From positions 62,001-126,000 of the forward strand of contig NZ_JGVW01000080.1 of the NCBI RefSeq assembly GCF_000687455.2: DNA of 64,000 nt, given 5' to 3'. Positions 20,245-28,751 of the stretch are shown here, one piece after another. The translations under genes and the position numbers were made by a program. Under the pieces are notes generated by a model. The model searched no databases. It saw only the letters and a list, made by a program, of their open reading frames with translations, and had not been told where the DNA came from. The first letter of the stretch is position 1; the number at the start of each line of letters is the position of its first letter. The stretch is from Burkholderia sp. lig30. GTDB taxonomy: Bacteria; Pseudomonadota; Gammaproteobacteria; Burkholderiales; Burkholderiaceae.

Positions 20245-21069
20245 GTGAATCCGACCGATACCGCCGAACCGGACGGCGCGATCGAACTGACCGTGCGTCG
20301 GCTGCGCGGCGGCGCGCTCGAGACGGCGCGCGACCACGTCGGCCAGGAATGGCCCGTCGCGCTGGTCTTCAATGGCATTTCGCACGCGGTGATGATGTGC
20401 ACGCCGCGCGACCTGGAGGCGTTCGCGGTCGGCTTCGCGATTTCGGAAGGCATCGTGTCGCGCGGCAGCGACATCAAGGATATCGAGGTGGTCCTGCACG
20501 ACGACACACCGCTGCCGCATGCCGAAGTGCATCTGGACGTCGTCCAGCAGGCGTTCGCCGCGCTGAAGGACAAGCGCCGCGCGCTCGCCGGCCGCACCGG
20601 CTGCGGCGTATGCGGTATCGAGAGCATCGACCTGCTCGACCTGGCGCCGGAGCGCGTGCCCGATACCGGCTTTCTCGCGCGCCTCGCGCCCGACGCGCTC
20701 GCGCGCGCCGCCCGCGAACTGCCGGCTCATCAGGCGCTGACGCAGCTCACCGGCGGCCTGCACGCGGCCGCGTGGTGCGATGCAACAGGCGTGATCCGGA
20801 TGGCGTTCGAGGACGTCGGCCGCCACAATGCGCTCGACAAACTGATCGGCTCGCTCGTGCTCGCGCGCGCGGACACGACGGACGGCTTCGTATTCCTGTC
20901 GAGCCGCGCAAGCTACGAGCTGGTGCGCAAGGCCGCGCGCGTCGGCATCCCGATGGTCGCGACGATCTCCGCGCCGTCGTCCCTCGCGATCGCGATCGCG
21001 CAGCAGGCCGGCCTGCGGCTCGTCAGCTTCTGCCGCGAAACCGGCTACGTCGATTACGGCACCGCGTGA
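20245..21069 (+). CDS. fdhD: Formate dehydrogenase accessory sulfurtransferase
   Basis: 274 residues starting at GTG 20245; GGGAG at 20233-20237, seven bases upstream, decides the start. FdhD transfers sulfur from a cysteine desulfurase to the molybdenum cofactor before it is inserted into formate dehydrogenase. The transfer motif C-G-V-C is at residues 120-123 in R-T-G-C-G-V-C-G. T-G-G-L-H-A-A-A-W, E-D-V-G-R-H-N-A-L-D-K and S-S-R-A-S-Y-E-L-V are further family motifs. No formate dehydrogenase gene is in the window. The 3' end overlaps the convergent desaturase gene by 16 bases. Confidence 0.95.
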   Translation: MNPTDTAEPDGAIELTVRRLRGGALETARDHVGQEWPVALVFNGISHAVMMCTPRDLEAFAVGFAISEGIVSRGSDIKDIEVVLHDDTPLPHAEVHLDVVQQAFAALKDKRRALAGRTGCGVCGIESIDLLDLAPERVPDTGFLARLAPDALARAARELPAHQALTQLTGGLHAAAWCDATGVIRMAFEDVGRHNALDKLIGSLVLARADTTDGFVFLSSRASYELVRKAARVGIPMVATISAPSSLAIAIAQQAGLRLVSFCRETGYVDYGTA

Positions 21070-22229
21070 GTGCGCTCGGCGGGCGCGGCACCCGCCGGCT
21101 CGGGCACCGCGGCCGGCGGCTCCTGCTCGGCGGCCGGCGGGAGCGGCTCGTGCGCCGGCTCGCTCGTCCGGTTGCCGACATAGTCCGTCCACAGCTTGCG
21201 GTCGGTGTCGTAGAGCTTGCAGCGGCGGGCCGTGTCGAAGTACCAGCGCCAGCTGAAGCGCTGCACGACGATGCGCCCGGGCAGCATGTCCTCCAGCTTC
21301 GACTGCGCGGGCTTGAGCCGGTACAGCGGCACGCTCATGTCGACGTGATGGGCCGTGTGCTCCATGATGTGATGCAGCAGGCCGCCGATGCCGAACCGGA
21401 ACGTCAGGTGCAGCGTGGTCGACACGAACGGCGCGGCGTTCGACCATTCGGCCCGGTTCGCGTGCCACGCGATGCGCGGATCGGTATGGTGGACATAGAT
21501 GACGAACCCGATCATCGAGCACCAGAACAGGAACGGCACGAGCACGCCGGTCGCGAGCAGCAGCGCGACGGACTGCTGCGTCGCCGTCGCCACCCAGACG
21601 ACTGCGGCGATCCACACGGCCGCGAAGCCGGTCACCAGCAGGCAGTCGCGCCGAAACACCGGCCGCGACGCGCCGATATAGGCGCGGGTCGGGAAATACA
21701 TCCGCAGCCACCAGACCTCGACGAGATAGTAGAGCCCCGGCCCCCAGCCGCTTCGGTAGATGCGATCCAGCAGCCGGCGCGTCGGCGACAGCGCCGCGTA
21801 TTCCGCCGGCGTATGCGGCGCCCACACGAAATCGAAGCCCTTCAGGTTCGTATAGCCATGGTGCACCACGTTGTGTCCGACTTCCCACAGGCTGTACGGC
21901 GTCAGCGACGGCAGGAACGCGATGCGGCCGAGCCAGCGGTTCAGCCGGCGGTCGGGCGTCAGGCTCTGGTGGCACGCATCGTGCCCGATGATGAAGAGCC
22001 GCCCCGTGACGAAGCCGGCCGCCATCCCGCAGGCGATCTTGCCGACGATCGACGGGATCAGCAGCGCGCCCGCGAACATCGCGAACAGCAGCAGGTAGTC
22101 GAGCACCAGCAGGAGGATCGGGCGCGCGATCTCGCGCACGGCGAACGGCACGAGCCACGAGCGGATGACCTTGCGGTGCGGAATCGGCTCGTCGGCGCGA
22201 ACCGGTGTCTGGGAATCGTTGTTGCGCAT
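21054..22229 (-). CDS. Membrane fatty-acid desaturase
   Basis: 391 residues from ATG 22229 (M-R-N-N-D-S-Q-T); an upstream in-frame extension to 22289 has little support. Di-iron membrane desaturase with three histidine boxes: H-D-A-C-H, H-N-V-V-H-H-G-Y-T and H-T-A-H-H-V-D. Four or more hydrophobic segments lie near 35-75 and 185-245. It would put a double bond into acyl lipids using O2 and an electron donor. The C-terminal ~40 residues are Pro/Glu/Ala rich. It lies 88 bases after cyoD on the same strand and may be co-transcribed with the terminal oxidase. Confidence 0.85.
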   Translation of the reverse strand: MRNNDSQTPVRADEPIPHRKVIRSWLVPFAVREIARPILLLVLDYLLLFAMFAGALLIPSIVGKIACGMAAGFVTGRLFIIGHDACHQSLTPDRRLNRWLGRIAFLPSLTPYSLWEVGHNVVHHGYTNLKGFDFVWAPHTPAEYAALSPTRRLLDRIYRSGWGPGLYYLVEVWWLRMYFPTRAYIGASRPVFRRDCLLVTGFAAVWIAAVVWVATATQQSVALLLATGVLVPFLFWCSMIGFVIYVHHTDPRIAWHANRAEWSNAAPFVSTTLHLTFRFGIGGLLHHIMEHTAHHVDMSVPLYRLKPAQSKLEDMLPGRIVVQRFSWRWYFDTARRCKLYDTDRKLWTDYVGNRTSEPAHEPLPPAAEQEPPAAVPEPAGAAPAERTHAVP

Positions 22230-22317
22230 GATGCAGAAAGGCGCACGTACCGCGCGCCCCCGTAAGGAAGCCAGCCGTGCGGCATGCACGGCGCGAATGC
22301 GCGAACCGGGTGACCGG

Positions 22318-22650
22318 CTAGCGCGACATCATGTTCATGCTGACGTTGTGCATCACCCACAGCGTCCCGAAGATCAGGATCAGCGCGGTGAGCACCGTGT
22401 AGCTGAACGCCATCACGTTCCAGCGCTGGCTGGACGACGTGTTCATGTGCAGGAAGCACACGAGATGCACGAGGATCTGCGCGAACGCGAGCACCGCGAT
22501 CGCGATGATCGCCGCCTTCGGCGACAGCACGCCGCCCATCACGAGGCCGAACGACGCGGCCGTCAGCAGCACCGACAGGACGAAACCGACGATGTAGCCG
22601 CCGGCCGTGCCGTGTGCGTCATCATGGTGAATGAGTTCCGAATGGGCCAT
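22318..22650 (-). CDS. cyoD: Cytochrome bo3 ubiquinol oxidase subunit IV
   Basis: 110 residues with three hydrophobic segments, the expected size and topology for CyoD, an assembly/stability subunit of the inner-membrane quinol oxidase. G-Y-I-V-G-F-V-L-S-V-L-L-T and H-L-V-C-F-L-H-M-N fit the family. It begins immediately at the base before the cyoC stop. No cyoE (haem O synthase) gene follows; it must be elsewhere. Confidence 0.94.
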   Translation of the reverse strand: MAHSELIHHDDAHGTAGGYIVGFVLSVLLTAASFGLVMGGVLSPKAAIIAIAVLAFAQILVHLVCFLHMNTSSSQRWNVMAFSYTVLTALILIFGTLWVMHNVSMNMMSR

Positions 22651-23262
22651 TTAGATCACGCTCGCGAGATAGACGAAGGAGAACACGCAGATCCAGACGA
22701 TGTCGAGGAAGTGCCAGAACAGGCTCAGGCAGGTGAGGCGCCGGAAGTCGCGCTCCGTCATGCCGGGGCCGCGGGCGATCTGCACGGCGAGCACGATCAT
22801 CCACAACAGGCCGACGGCCACGTGCAGGCCGTGCGTGCCGACCAGCGCGAAGAACGCCGACAGGAACGCGCTGCGCTGCGGCCCTGCGCCTTCCGCGATC
22901 AGGTGCGAGAATTCGCGGAGCTCCATCGCGAGAAACGCCGCGCCGAGCACGAACGTCACTGCGAGCCAGACGAACACCGTGCCGCGCCGGCGGCGCTGCG
23001 CGCCGAGCATCGCGAAGCCGTACGTGATGCTGGAGAGCAGCAGCGCGGCGGTCTCGAGCGCGACGCCAGGAATGTCGAACAGCGCCTTCGCGGTCGGGCC
23101 GCCTGCAAACTGGTTGCCGAGCACCGCGAACGTCGCGAACAGCGACGCGAAGATCACGCAGTCGGTCATCAGGTACAGCCAGAAGCCGAATACCGAATGC
23201 GACGGCGGATGGTGGTGCGCCGCCGGATGGCGGGCGGTGCCCGCGAGAGATTGAGATGACAT
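22651..23262 (-). CDS. cyoC: Cytochrome bo3 ubiquinol oxidase subunit III
   Basis: 203 residues; five hydrophobic segments as in CyoC. The start ATG at 23262 shares one base with the cyoB stop (TGATG), so translation is coupled. The N-terminus has a His/Pro-rich stretch before F-G-F-W-L-Y-L-M-T-D-C, and F-W-H-F-L-D-I-V-W lies near the end; both are typical of haem-copper oxidase subunit III. The same frame is open upstream inside cyoB, which is incidental. Confidence 0.95.
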   Translation of the reverse strand: MSSQSLAGTARHPAAHHHPPSHSVFGFWLYLMTDCVIFASLFATFAVLGNQFAGGPTAKALFDIPGVALETAALLLSSITYGFAMLGAQRRRRGTVFVWLAVTFVLGAAFLAMELREFSHLIAEGAGPQRSAFLSAFFALVGTHGLHVAVGLLWMIVLAVQIARGPGMTERDFRRLTCLSLFWHFLDIVWICVFSFVYLASVI

Positions 23263-25274
23263 CAGTTCGCCTCCAGTTCGGCTTCCGGCGACGGCGCACC
23301 GGTCCGCGCGCCCGCGCGTTGTTCCTCGATCTTGCGGACGGTATCCGCCGGAATGTAATAGCCTTCGTTGTCCTGTGCGCTGTACAGCACCACCGTCGCG
23401 ACGATGCCGACGAGCGCGGCGATCGCGAGCCACCAGATGTGCCACACGAGCGCGAAGCCGAGCAGCAGGCTGAACACGCCGACGAAGAGGCCCGCGCTCG
23501 TGTTCGACGGCATGTGGATGTCCTGGTACACGACGTTCCTGCCGAGCCCGAGGCCGAGTCCCTTCGCCTTGCGGAAGGCGAGCTCGTCGAGTTCGTGCAC
23601 GTTCGGGATCACCGCGAAGTTGTAGACCGCCGGCGGCGACGACGTCGCCCATTCGAGCGTGCGGCCGTTCCACGGATCGCCGGTCGCGTCGCGGTATTGC
23701 GGCTGGTGACGGTTGCGCCAGCCGACCCACACCGAGGCGACCTGGTGCAGCACCCCGACGGCGACCAGTACCACGCCGAACGCGGCGGCGACCAGCCACG
23801 GATGCCATGCCGGGTTGTCATAGTGGTTCAGGCGGCGCGTCATGCCCATGAAGCCGAGCACATACAGCGGCATGAACGCCACGTAGAAGCCGGTGAACCA
23901 GCACCAGAACGCGCGCTTGCCGAGCTTCTCGTCGAGCCGGAAGCCGAACACCTTCGGGAACCAGTAATGGACGCCCGCGAAATAGCCGAACACGACGCCG
24001 CCGATGATCGTGTTGTGGAAGTGCGCGATCAGGAACAGGCTGTTGTGCAGCACGAAGTCCGCGCCGGGAATCGCCAGCATCACGCCGGTCATCCCGCCGA
24101 TCGTGAACGTGACCATGAAGCCGATCGTCCACATCACGGGCGCGGTGAACTCGAGCCGGCCGCGGTACATCGTGAACAGCCAGTTGAAGATCTTCACGCC
24201 GGTCGGGATCGCGATGATCATCGTCATGATGCCGAAGAACGCGTTCACGTCCGCTCCCGAGCCCATCGTGAAGAAGTGATGCAGCCACACGAGGAACGCC
24301 AGCACCATGATCACGCACGACGCGTACACCATCGTCTTGTAGCCGAACAGCGGCTTCTTCGCGAACGTCGCGATCACTTCCGAGTAGATGCCGAACGCGG
24401 GCAGCACGAGGATGTACACCTCCGGATGGCCCCATGCCCAGATCAGGTTCAGGTACAGCATCGCGTTGCCGCCGGCATCGTTCGTGAAGAAGTGCATGTC
24501 GAGGTAGCGATCGAGGCCGAGCAGCGCGAGCGCGACGGTCAGGATCGGGAACGTCGCCATGATCAGCACGTTCGAGCACAGCGCCGTCCACGTGAACACC
24601 GGCATCTTCATCAGCGTCATGCCCGGCGCGCGCATCTTGATGATGGTCACGAAGAAGTTGATCGCGGTGATCAGCGTGCCGACGCCCGAGATCTGCAGCG
24701 CCCAGATGTAGTAGTCGACCCCGACGCCCGGGCTGAACTGCAGCTCGGAGAGCGGCGGATACGCGAGCCAGCCGGTCTGCGCGAATTCGCCGACCACGAG
24801 CGAGATGTTGATCAGGATCGCGGCGACCGCCGTCATCCAGAAGGACAGCGAGTTCAGGAACGGGTACGCGACGTCGCGCGCGCCGATCTGCAGCGGCACG
24901 ATCAGGTTGAAGAACGCGACCAGCAGCGCCATCGCCATGAAGAAGATCATGATCACGCCGTGGGCGGTGAACACCTGGTCATAGTGGTGCGGCGGCAGGT
25001 AGCCGGGGCCGTTGTATGCGAGCGCGAGCTGCAGCCGCATCATGACCGCGTCCGCGAAGCCGCGCAGCAGCATCAGCACCGCGACGATCAGGTACATCAC
25101 GCCGATCCTCTTGTGATCGACCGACGTCAGCCATTCGTTCCACAGCCATTTCCACCGGCCGGTGATCGTCAATGCCGCGACAATGCCCAGCACGGCCAGC
25201 CCCATCACGGAGCCTGCCCCCATGATGATGGGCTGATCGAACGGGATCGCCGAAAGTGTCAGTTTGCCGAACAT
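23262..25274 (-). CDS. cyoB: Cytochrome bo3 ubiquinol oxidase subunit I
   Basis: 670 residues, catalytic haem-copper subunit. It oxidises ubiquinol, reduces O2 to water and pumps protons. [10 protein letters not shown] carries the CuB histidine and tyrosine, W-L-H-H-F-F-T the next two CuB histidines, and H-F-H-N-T the haem ligands. [10 protein letters not shown] near the start is typical. About 15 hydrophobic segments. It begins three bases after cyoA and is followed by cyoC with a one-base overlap. Confidence 0.97.
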   Translation of the reverse strand: MFGKLTLSAIPFDQPIIMGAGSVMGLAVLGIVAALTITGRWKWLWNEWLTSVDHKRIGVMYLIVAVLMLLRGFADAVMMRLQLALAYNGPGYLPPHHYDQVFTAHGVIMIFFMAMALLVAFFNLIVPLQIGARDVAYPFLNSLSFWMTAVAAILINISLVVGEFAQTGWLAYPPLSELQFSPGVGVDYYIWALQISGVGTLITAINFFVTIIKMRAPGMTLMKMPVFTWTALCSNVLIMATFPILTVALALLGLDRYLDMHFFTNDAGGNAMLYLNLIWAWGHPEVYILVLPAFGIYSEVIATFAKKPLFGYKTMVYASCVIMVLAFLVWLHHFFTMGSGADVNAFFGIMTMIIAIPTGVKIFNWLFTMYRGRLEFTAPVMWTIGFMVTFTIGGMTGVMLAIPGADFVLHNSLFLIAHFHNTIIGGVVFGYFAGVHYWFPKVFGFRLDEKLGKRAFWCWFTGFYVAFMPLYVLGFMGMTRRLNHYDNPAWHPWLVAAAFGVVLVAVGVLHQVASVWVGWRNRHQPQYRDATGDPWNGRTLEWATSSPPAVYNFAVIPNVHELDELAFRKAKGLGLGLGRNVVYQDIHMPSNTSAGLFVGVFSLLLGFALVWHIWWLAIAALVGIVATVVLYSAQDNEGYYIPADTVRKIEEQRAGARTGAPSPEAELEAN

Positions 25275-25277
25275 GCG

Positions 25278-26168
25278 TTACCCCTTCGTCGTACAGGCAG
25301 CGTCCTTCAGATCGAGGACGTGGCCGTCGTTGTATTTCGCGATGATGTTGTGAAAGAGCTTCGGATCGACCGACGAGAAGTAGCGCACCGGCGCCTTTTC
25401 GCTCGGCTGCGCGACCGCGCCGTACGCGGTCATGTCGAGCCGGTCGGACGACGCCTTCACCTTCTGCACCCACGCGTCGAACTGCTCGCGCGGCTCGGCG
25501 AGCGTGCGGAACTTCATGTCGGAGAAGCCGCGGCCGCTGTAGTTGGCGGACACCCCCGCGTAATCGCCCGCTTCGTCGGCGATCAGGTGCAGGCGCGTCT
25601 GCATGCCGGCCATCGCATAGACCTGGCTGCCGAGCTGCGGGATGAAGAACGAATTCATCACCGAATCCGACGTGATGCGGAAGTTGACCGGCGTGCCGAC
25701 CGGGATCGCGAGCTGGTTGACCGACGCGATGCCGAGCTCCGGATAGATGAACAACCACTTCCAGTCAAGCGCGACGACCTCGACATCGATCGGTTTCACC
25801 GACGATTCGATCGGCCGATACGGGTCGAGCTCGTGCGTGGTCCTCCACGTGAGGATGCCGAGGAACAGGATGATCAGCGTCGGCACCGTCCAGATCACGA
25901 CTTCGATCGCCGTCGAATGCGACCACTCCGGCGCATAGGTCGCGCTGCGGTTCGACGCGCGATAGCGCCACGCGAAGAACAGCGTCAGCAGGATCACCGG
26001 CACGACGACGATCAGCATCGTCCACGTGGCCGTCGCGATCAGCGACTTCTCCGCCACGCCCACCGCGCCCTTGGGATCGAGCACGTGAAGGTCGCTGCAT
26101 CCGGCCAGTCCCGCCAGTATCGCGATGACGGGGGCCGCCCGCGCACCACCGGTGATTCGTCTGATCAT
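25278..26168 (-). CDS. cyoA: Cytochrome bo3 ubiquinol oxidase subunit II
   Basis: 296 residues from ATG 26168. A lipoprotein signal ends at the lipobox L-A-G-C with Cys24. Two membrane helices follow (about 45-70 and 88-110), then a periplasmic cupredoxin-like domain without the CuA cysteine pair, as expected for a quinol oxidase. W-K-W-L-F-I-Y-P is the typical strand. The frame is open far upstream, but the lipobox position fixes the start. First gene of cyoABCD. Confidence 0.96.
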   Translation of the reverse strand: MIRRITGGARAAPVIAILAGLAGCSDLHVLDPKGAVGVAEKSLIATATWTMLIVVVPVILLTLFFAWRYRASNRSATYAPEWSHSTAIEVVIWTVPTLIILFLGILTWRTTHELDPYRPIESSVKPIDVEVVALDWKWLFIYPELGIASVNQLAIPVGTPVNFRITSDSVMNSFFIPQLGSQVYAMAGMQTRLHLIADEAGDYAGVSANYSGRGFSDMKFRTLAEPREQFDAWVQKVKASSDRLDMTAYGAVAQPSEKAPVRYFSSVDPKLFHNIIAKYNDGHVLDLKDAACTTKG

Positions 26169-26624
26169 TGTTCGTTTGCCTGAGTGTCGTTGAGAAGGAC
26201 TGCCGATCGTGCACCGCCAATGTGCAACCCCGTGTCGGCCACGGCTGCGTGCCGCGCGAACTGTACGGAAAGTTGCCGCAGCGCATCTTGACGGCGAACA
26301 AACTTTGCCGAGTTGAGCGAAAACTGGCCGGGAGCGGTCGCGACGCCGGCGCATGCGATGGCCGGCAACGGTAGATGGGGCAAGGCAGACAGGCGTTACC
26401 CGCTCAACCCGCGGTGCGCGGGCGGCGGCGAAGCCGGAAGGATGTCGGTGATGCACCCGGCCCGCAGCCGGCGCCGCGACTCGCGCCGCCGATACTGCGA
26501 TGAGGATTGAACGGCGCCAGATCGTGGCGCCGACGCGCGGCACCCGGACGGATGCGGGGAGAAAGGAGCGCTTCGCCGCGCCGGCGTGCGAACGAATCCA
26601 GGACGGCGCGGCGCGCGCCGCGTA
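26169..26624. other. 456-base intergenic region upstream of cyoA
   Basis: Between the crotonase gene (3' end) and cyoA (5' end), both on the minus strand, so it should hold the cyo promoter. I see no convincing -35/-10 pair. A perfect 7-base stem GGCGCCA (26513-26519) / TGGCGCC (26525-26531) lies about 95 bases after the crotonase stop, with no T run. The small open frames here have no family resemblance. Confidence 0.5.
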
Positions 26625-27392
26625 TCAGTCGAATTGACGGAAGTCCGGCTTGCGCTTCTCGAAGAACGCGGTCATCGCCTCGCGGGCTTCCGGCGCGCGC
26701 AGCATCGCGCCGAATTGCTGCCCCTCTTCCGCCATCCGGTCGGCGATCGACACGCCGCCCGTGTTCTTCAGCAATGCCTTCGTCACGCGCAGCGACGCGG
26801 CCGGCAGCGCCGCGAGCTTCGCCGCCTGCTTCGCCGCGAACGCGTCGAGTTCGGCCGCCGGCAGCACGCGGTTGACGATGCCGATCCGGTGCGCGTCGAG
26901 CGCATCGAACGGCTCGCCGAGCAGCAGCTTCTCGGCCGCGACCTGATGCCCCGCGAGACGCGGCAGCAGCAGGCTGGACGCGGCCTCCGGGCACAGCCCG
27001 AGCTGCACGAACGGCAGCGAGAACGTCGCCGTGTCGGCTGCGTAGACGAGGTCGCAATGCAGCAGCATCGTCACGCCGACGCCGACCGCGATGCCCGGCA
27101 CCGCCGCGACGATCGGCTTCGACGCGCTGCTGATCCGCGCGAGAAACTGGAAGACCGGCGCGCTGTCGTCCTTCGGCGGCGCCTTCATGAAATCCTCGAG
27201 ATCGTTGCCTGAGCTGAAGTTGCCGTCGCTGCCGCGCAGCAGGATCGCGCGAACCGCCTTGTCCTCCTGCGCCTGGCCGAGCGCGTCGGCCATCGTCTGG
27301 TACATCGCGGCCGTCAGCGCGTTCTTTTTCGCCGGCCGCGCAATGGTGATCGTCATCACGCCGTCGGCGCGTTCCACCTGGATGTCCGTCAC
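26625..27392 (-). CDS. Enoyl-CoA hydratase/isomerase family protein (ECI-like)
   Basis: 255 residues starting at GTG 27392. AAGGAG six bases upstream decides this over an in-frame TTG at 27416. Crotonase fold: the oxyanion-hole segment is F-S-S-G-N-D-L-E-D-F and the second is V-G-V-G-V-T-M-L-L-H-C-D. S-S-G-N-D-L and the later G-L-C-P-E-A-A-S-S resemble delta3,delta2-enoyl-CoA isomerases (ECI2/PaaG-like) more than classic hydratases, which carry two active-site glutamates. It likely helps degrade unsaturated acyl-CoAs. It lies downstream of the fad genes, beyond their terminator. Confidence 0.8.
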   Translation of the reverse strand: MTDIQVERADGVMTITIARPAKKNALTAAMYQTMADALGQAQEDKAVRAILLRGSDGNFSSGNDLEDFMKAPPKDDSAPVFQFLARISSASKPIVAAVPGIAVGVGVTMLLHCDLVYAADTATFSLPFVQLGLCPEAASSLLLPRLAGHQVAAEKLLLGEPFDALDAHRIGIVNRVLPAAELDAFAAKQAAKLAALPAASLRVTKALLKNTGGVSIADRMAEEGQQFGAMLRAPEAREAMTAFFEKRKPDFRQFD

Positions 27393-27423
27393 AAGCGTCT
27401 CCTTGGCTGTATCCAATCCGAAT

Positions 27424-27461
27424 GAAAAAAACGGTGCGCGAGCTCATGGCCCACGCACCGT
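27424..27461 (-). terminator. Intrinsic terminator after the thiolase gene
   Basis: Perfect 8-base stem ACGGTGCG (27431-27438) / CGCACCGT (27454-27461) with a 15-base loop. The adjacent A run on + (27424-27430) becomes a U run on the minus transcript. It lies 22 bases after the thiolase stop and separates the fad operon from the crotonase gene. Confidence 0.85.
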
Positions 27462-27482
27462 CGTCCTGCCGGTTCGCCCCGC

Positions 27483-28682
27483 TTACAGGCGTTCGATGAT
27501 GCCCGCGGCGCCCATGCCGGTGCCGACACACATCGTCACCATCCCGTACTTCAGGTTGCGGCGGCGCAGGCCGTGCACGACGGTCGCCGCGCGGATCGCG
27601 CCCGTCGCGCCGAGCGGGTGGCCGAGCGCGATCGCGCCGCCGATCGGGTTGACCTTCGCCGGATCGAGGCCGAGGTCGCGGATCACCGCGAGCGACTGCG
27701 CGGCGAACGCCTCGTTCAGCTCGATCCAGTCCAGATCATCCTGCTTCAGGCCAGCGGCCTTCAGCGCGGCCGGGATCGCTTCCTTCGGGCCGATGCCCAT
27801 GATCTCCGGCGGCACGCCGCGCACCGCGAAGCTCACGAAGCGCGCGAGCGGCGTCAGGTTGAACTGCTTGAGCACCTTCTCCGACACGACGAGCAGCGCG
27901 CCCGCGCCGTCCGACGTCTGCGAGCTGTTGCCGGCCGTGACCGAGCCCTTGTTCGCGAACACCGCGCGCAGCTTCGCGAGGCCTTCGAGCGACGTGTCCG
28001 CGCGCGGGCCTTCGTCGAGCGCGATGGTGCGCGTCTTCACGTCGACTGCGCCGGTCGCGAGATTCGGGAAGCGCTCGGTCAGCGTGTACGCGGCAATCTC
28101 GTCGTTGAACTCGCCGGCTTGCTGCGCGGCCAGCGCCTTGCGGTGCGACTCGACCGAGAACGCGTCCTGGTCTTCGCGGCTCACCTTCCACTGCTCGGCG
28201 ACGCGCTCGGCCGTCAGGCCCATCCCGTACGCGATGCCGACATCCTCGCTGCGATCGAAGATGTGCGGCGACATCGACGGCTTGTTGCCCATCATCGGCA
28301 CCATGCTCATCGATTCGCAGCCGCCCGCGAGCAGCGCATCCGATTCGCCGACGCGGATGCGGTCGGCCGCCATCGCGAGCGCGGTGATGCCCGACGCGCA
28401 GAAGCGGTTGACGGTCACGCCACCGACCGTGTTCGGCAGGCCGGCGAGCAGCGCGCCCATCCGCGCGACGTTCAGGCCCTGCTCGGCTTCCGGAATCGCA
28501 CAGCCGATGATCGCGTCTTCGATCAGCTTCGTGTCAAAGCCGGGCACCTGCGCAACCGCCGACTTGATCGCGTGGACCAGCAGCTCGTCCGGGCGCGTGT
28601 TCTTGAAGACACCGCGCGGGGCTTTGCCGATCGGGGTGCGGCTGGCGGCGACGATGTATGCGTCTTGCAATTGTTTGCTCAT
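27483..28682 (-). CDS. fadA: Acetyl-CoA C-acyltransferase (3-ketoacyl-CoA thiolase)
   Basis: 399 residues from ATG 28682. Cleaves 3-ketoacyl-CoA with CoA to acetyl-CoA and a shortened acyl-CoA. The nucleophile Cys95 is in N-R-F-C-A-S-G. The catalytic His is in G-G-A-I-A-L-G-H-P-L-G, and the second Cys in M-C-V-G-T-G-M-G near the C-terminus. It follows the FadN-type bifunctional gene by 69 bases and has its own terminator. Degradative FadA-type by context; family members can also act biosynthetically. Confidence 0.93.
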   Translation of the reverse strand: MSKQLQDAYIVAASRTPIGKAPRGVFKNTRPDELLVHAIKSAVAQVPGFDTKLIEDAIIGCAIPEAEQGLNVARMGALLAGLPNTVGGVTVNRFCASGITALAMAADRIRVGESDALLAGGCESMSMVPMMGNKPSMSPHIFDRSEDVGIAYGMGLTAERVAEQWKVSREDQDAFSVESHRKALAAQQAGEFNDEIAAYTLTERFPNLATGAVDVKTRTIALDEGPRADTSLEGLAKLRAVFANKGSVTAGNSSQTSDGAGALLVVSEKVLKQFNLTPLARFVSFAVRGVPPEIMGIGPKEAIPAALKAAGLKQDDLDWIELNEAFAAQSLAVIRDLGLDPAKVNPIGGAIALGHPLGATGAIRAATVVHGLRRRNLKYGMVTMCVGTGMGAAGIIERL

Positions 28683-28751
28683 TTCAAACTCCAGTCGGGC
28701 GGAGCGGGCGCTTCGGCGCCGGCTCCGTCCCATGCAAAGTTGTCCGCTCGC

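Noticed and set aside
23256-26183. A 975-codon + strand frame opposite cyoABC
   Set aside because: Composition dominated by Arg, His, Asp and Glu; the minus strand encodes unmistakable oxidase subunits with tight gene junctions.
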